A stretch of DNA of 6,974 bases from NCBI GenBank assembly GCA_030602145.1, contig JAUWAH010000125.1:1-6974 (forward strand), written 5' to 3'. Within the stretch, counting starts at the first letter, position 1. Each line of letters begins with the position of its first letter. Made by a program: the position numbers and the translations under genes. The notes under the pieces were generated by a model, which had not been told where the DNA came from, ran no database searches, and saw nothing but the letters and a program-made list of their open reading frames with translations. Shown piece by piece: positions 6,091-6,974 of the stretch. The stretch is from Desulfobulbus sp. (lineage in GTDB: Bacteria; Desulfobacterota; Desulfobulbia; Desulfobulbales; Desulfobulbaceae).

Positions 6091-6231
6091 TTACACTGTC
6101 CGGCGTGTGCCGGGCTTACCGTCTGGTTTTAATTTCACGCGGACGTTGAACCTTTCATGCCCGTCGTGTACTTTTCGGTCTAATCTTCCCGTTTTCGCGG
6201 GAACCATTACGGACAGGATAGAAGAAAACAT
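6091..6231 (-). CDS. Candidate small ORF at start of early transcript (38-46 residues)
   Basis: An open frame runs from ATG at 6231 (46 residues) or ATG at 6207 (38 residues) to a TAA at 6093-6091. The shorter reading begins MVPAKTGRLDRKVHDG and continues with HERFNVRVKLKPDGKPGTRR before a short end; it is basic and protein-like in composition. The ATG at 6207 would fall at or within a base of the predicted transcription start of the leftward promoter, which would make it leaderless; neither start has a Shine-Dalgarno. The ORF ends 26 nt before the well-supported 121-residue gene. It could equally be an untranslated leader. Confidence 0.35.
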   Translation of the reverse strand: MFSSILSVMVPAKTGRLDRKVHDGHERFNVRVKLKPDGKPGTRRTV

Positions 6232-6243
6232 CTAAGCGGTCAA
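6215..6243 (-). promoter_or_regulatory. Leftward early promoter (sigma70-type)
   Basis: On the minus strand TTGACC (6243-6238) is followed after exactly 17 nt by TATCCT (6220-6215), giving 5/6 and 4/6 matches to the -35 and -10 consensus. It faces the early operon, with transcription expected to start near 6208. A degenerate operator-like site lies 11 nt upstream of the -35 box and the main operator cluster about 85-150 nt upstream. Confidence 0.6.
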
Positions 6244-6254
6244 GAGGAAAAGGT

Positions 6255-6265
6255 GGTTAAAACTT
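6255..6265. promoter_or_regulatory. Degenerate fourth operator-like site
   Basis: GGTTAAAACTT differs at one of 11 positions from the GGTTTAAACTT part of the exact operator half-site at 6347-6358. It is the only close copy near the leftward promoter's -35 box, where a bound repressor could block polymerase. A match this short in AT-rich DNA could be chance. Confidence 0.4.
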
Positions 6266-6308
6266 CCATCAATATCCTTTTACTTCTGTATATTGTCTAA
6301 GTTCGCGT

Positions 6309-6336
6309 TTGATTGGCCAAAAAAGGGAAGTTTAAA
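6309..6336 (+). promoter_or_regulatory. Possible repressor promoter
   Basis: TTGATT (6309-6314) and TTTAAA (6331-6336) are separated by 16 nt, each matching consensus at 4/6. The -10 lies inside the first operator copy, so the repressor would control its own synthesis. Transcription would begin near 6343, giving a leader of about 50 nt. This is a weak prediction and no better rightward candidate was found. Confidence 0.3.
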
Positions 6337-6339
6337 CCG
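6328..6339 (+). promoter_or_regulatory. Operator copy 1 (AAGTTTAAACCG)
   Basis: One of three exact 12-bp copies, each built on the palindromic core GTTTAAAC. It forms a perfect inverted pair with copy 2 across a 7-nt spacer (TGCTGAC). Likely bound by the adjacent repressor, and possibly by the Ner-like protein or the transposase N-terminus. Confidence 0.8.
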
Positions 6340-6346
6340 TGCTGAC

Positions 6347-6358
6347 CGGTTTAAACTT
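6347..6358 (-). promoter_or_regulatory. Operator copy 2 (inverted)
   Basis: CGGTTTAAACTT is the exact reverse complement of copy 1. The centres of the two GTTTAAAC cores are 19 bp apart, close to two helical turns, which would favour cooperative binding on one face of the DNA. Confidence 0.8.
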
Positions 6359-6379
6359 AGTTAATACTTTTTTACCGAG

Positions 6380-6391
6380 AAGTTTAAACCG
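6380..6391 (+). promoter_or_regulatory. Operator copy 3, abutting the repressor start codon
   Basis: An exact direct copy of AAGTTTAAACCG ends 2 nt before the repressor ATG. Its core centre is 33 bp from copy 2, about three helical turns. It occupies the space where the repressor's ribosome site should be, so protein bound here could block repressor transcription. Confidence 0.75.
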
Positions 6392-6393
6392 CT

Positions 6394-6813
6394 ATGGGTT
6401 TTGATAAATTCGCAGAACGCATCAGAGTGGCCGCCGATTTGGTAGGGGGGCAATTAGAATTGTCGAGAAGATCAGGTATCTCCTCCAAAAGCGTAAATTC
6501 CTATGCACTCGGCACAGCAGAGCCGTCACGGCCGAGGTTGGTGGCAATGGCGAAAGCTGCAAATGTCTCTGCTGGTTGGCTCGCAACGGGTGAGGGTTCA
6601 ATGCGCCCTTGGGAGGAACAATCCGGGAAGGTGGCGCGACTCGAAGAACCGGTGATTGCGGAATTAAAGCTCTGGTTGAACGAACAGCGAGGGGAAGAAA
6701 ACGATATTTACATCTGGTTCAGGGTGGAATTACAGAAGAAATTTCCCGAGTTCAAAGAATGGTTGGAAAAAAAACGGGGTGCTGAAATATCTCAACAATC
6801 GAACGCAGCATAA
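6394..6813 (+). CDS. CI-type phage repressor (HTH), no self-cleavage domain
   Basis: This 139-residue protein probably maintains lysogeny by silencing the leftward early promoter. The N-terminal 70 residues are a CI/XRE helix-turn-helix: QLELSRRSGISSKSVNSY (20-37), then a second helix, and NVSAGWLATGEGSMRPW (57-73), a signature of bacteriophage CI-type repressors. The C-terminal part (about 80-130: VIAELKLWLNEQRG, then FRVELQKKFPEFKEWLEKKR) is helical and charged, fitting oligomerisation. There is no S24/LexA-like Ser-Lys protease domain, so induction by RecA-stimulated self-cleavage is unlikely. The ATG at 6394 is the only sensible start and has only a weak, distant purine run (GAGAAG, 6377-6382); three operators lie just upstream. 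It is divergent from the early operon, as c is from ner in Mu, and more AT-rich than its neighbours. Confidence 0.9.
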   Translation: MGFDKFAERIRVAADLVGGQLELSRRSGISSKSVNSYALGTAEPSRPRLVAMAKAANVSAGWLATGEGSMRPWEEQSGKVARLEEPVIAELKLWLNEQRGEENDIYIWFRVELQKKFPEFKEWLEKKRGAEISQQSNAA

Positions 6814-6831
6814 CGGCAAAAATTTACCAAT

Positions 6832-6853
6832 ACCGCACCAGTGTGAGCGGTGC
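6832..6853. repeat. Small inverted repeat after the repressor gene
   Basis: ACCGC (6832-6836) pairs with GCGGT (6847-6851), and in an alternative register GCACC (6835-6839) pairs with GGTGC (6849-6853). It lies 18 nt after the repressor stop and is followed by AT-rich DNA but no T run, so it is at best a weak terminator for the repressor transcript. Confidence 0.35.
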
Positions 6854-6864
6854 CATATATTATT

Positions 6865-6892
6865 AGTATATTCTAAAAATAATCCCCATCAA
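6865..6892 (-). promoter_or_regulatory. Possible leftward promoter antisense to the repressor gene
   Basis: On the minus strand TTGATG (6892-6887) and TATACT (6870-6865) are spaced 16 nt apart, with 4/6 and 5/6 consensus matches. It would start near 6858 and read into the 3' end of the repressor gene as antisense RNA. AT-rich DNA produces such matches by chance, so support is moderate at best. Confidence 0.35.
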
Positions 6893-6900
6893 GGCTCTCT

Positions 6901-6930
6901 GAAAAAGAAAAACCCCTCGGATGAGGGGTT
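6901..6930 (-). terminator. Strong intrinsic terminator for leftward transcription
   Basis: The arms AACCCCTC (6911-6918) and GAGGGGTT (6923-6930) form a perfect 8-bp stem with a 4-nt loop. Read on the minus strand the stem is followed by a T-rich run (TTTTTCTTTTTC including the end of the stem). It would stop transcripts entering from the right, shielding the switch. Read on the + strand the tail (CTAAAT) is poor, so termination of the repressor message here is less certain. Confidence 0.8.
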
Positions 6931-6974
6931 CTAAATCTCGCGCGAATAAAGCGCCGGGCTATCAAATTGCCCCG

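Larger units (their letters stand above)
6065..6393. other. Divergent control region (genetic switch) of the prophage
   Basis: This 329-nt stretch separates the leftward early operon from the rightward repressor gene. It contains the operator array (6328-6391), a degenerate operator-like site (6255-6265), a good leftward promoter (6215-6243), a possible rightward promoter overlapping the first operator, a candidate small ORF (6091-6231) and a small stem TTCCCG/CGGGAA (6186-6203). It is much more AT-rich to the right of about 6220. Confidence 0.85.

Noticed and set aside
6253..6300. 15-codon + strand frame from GTG with an AGAGGA site, coding a hydrophobic peptide (VKTSINILLLLYIV core)
   Set aside because: Very short, starts inside the operator-like site, and no rightward promoter is visible before it; the purine run is likely just the complement of the leftward promoter region.
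6328..6391. Operator copies as a CRISPR or other repeat array
   Set aside because: Only three copies of 12 bp, mixed orientation and unequal spacing in a divergent promoter region; operators explain them better.
6814..6974. Phage end (attL) or transposase-binding repeats to the right of the repressor
   Set aside because: In Mu the left end lies just beyond c, so it is expected here or just outside, but I found no convincing set of repeated transposase sites or a TG...CA terminus; the short GGGC/GCCC pair at 6956-6972 is too weak.

Overview
The window is the early/lysogeny end of a Mu-like transposable prophage. The anchor is a full-length MuA-type DDE transposase (698 residues, 1757-3853, minus strand) followed by a MuB-type AAA+ target-selection ATPase (927-1676, minus strand). 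Coding DNA is GC-rich with strong Shine-Dalgarno sites, which suits a GC-rich Gram-negative host. The style of the small phage proteins reminds me of prophages in Desulfobacterota (Geobacter/Desulfuromonas-like) and other proteobacteria, but the sequence alone does not fix the host.

Layout, read from the right. At 6901-6930 a strong intrinsic terminator stops leftward transcription entering from beyond the window. At 6394-6813 (+) lies a CI-type helix-turn-helix repressor without a self-cleavage domain; it is visibly more AT-rich than the rest. The 6065-6393 gap is the genetic switch. It holds three exact copies of a 12-bp operator (two as a perfect inverted pair, one abutting the repressor start codon), a degenerate fourth copy, a good leftward promoter (TTGACC-17-TATCCT) and a possible 38-46 codon small gene. 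Leftward from there runs one tightly packed early operon: a 121-residue phage protein, a 97-residue Trp/Arg-rich protein, a 140-residue HTH/coiled-coil protein, a 299-residue ParB-like protein, a 71-residue Ner-like HTH protein, transposase A, ATPase B, a protein with two winged-helix-like repeats, a four-cysteine HTH protein, and the first codons of another gene cut by the window edge. Most junctions overlap or have gaps under 10 nt; the exception is the 80-nt A-B gap with two hairpins.

How it fits together. The repressor would silence the leftward promoter in the lysogen. After induction the operon would make regulators, transposase and B for replicative transposition. The order ner-like/A/B is the classical Mu core, but four genes lie between the switch and ner, and B lacks the N-terminal HTH of Mu B. 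A separate small HTH protein two genes downstream of B resembles that missing domain.

Points most worth a second look are the operator array, a perfect 29-nt repeat that begins at base 1 and copies part of the winged-helix gene, the split B architecture, the antisense-oriented terminator between A and B, and a possible promoter antisense to the repressor. No phage end, tRNA, rRNA or CRISPR array was identified.
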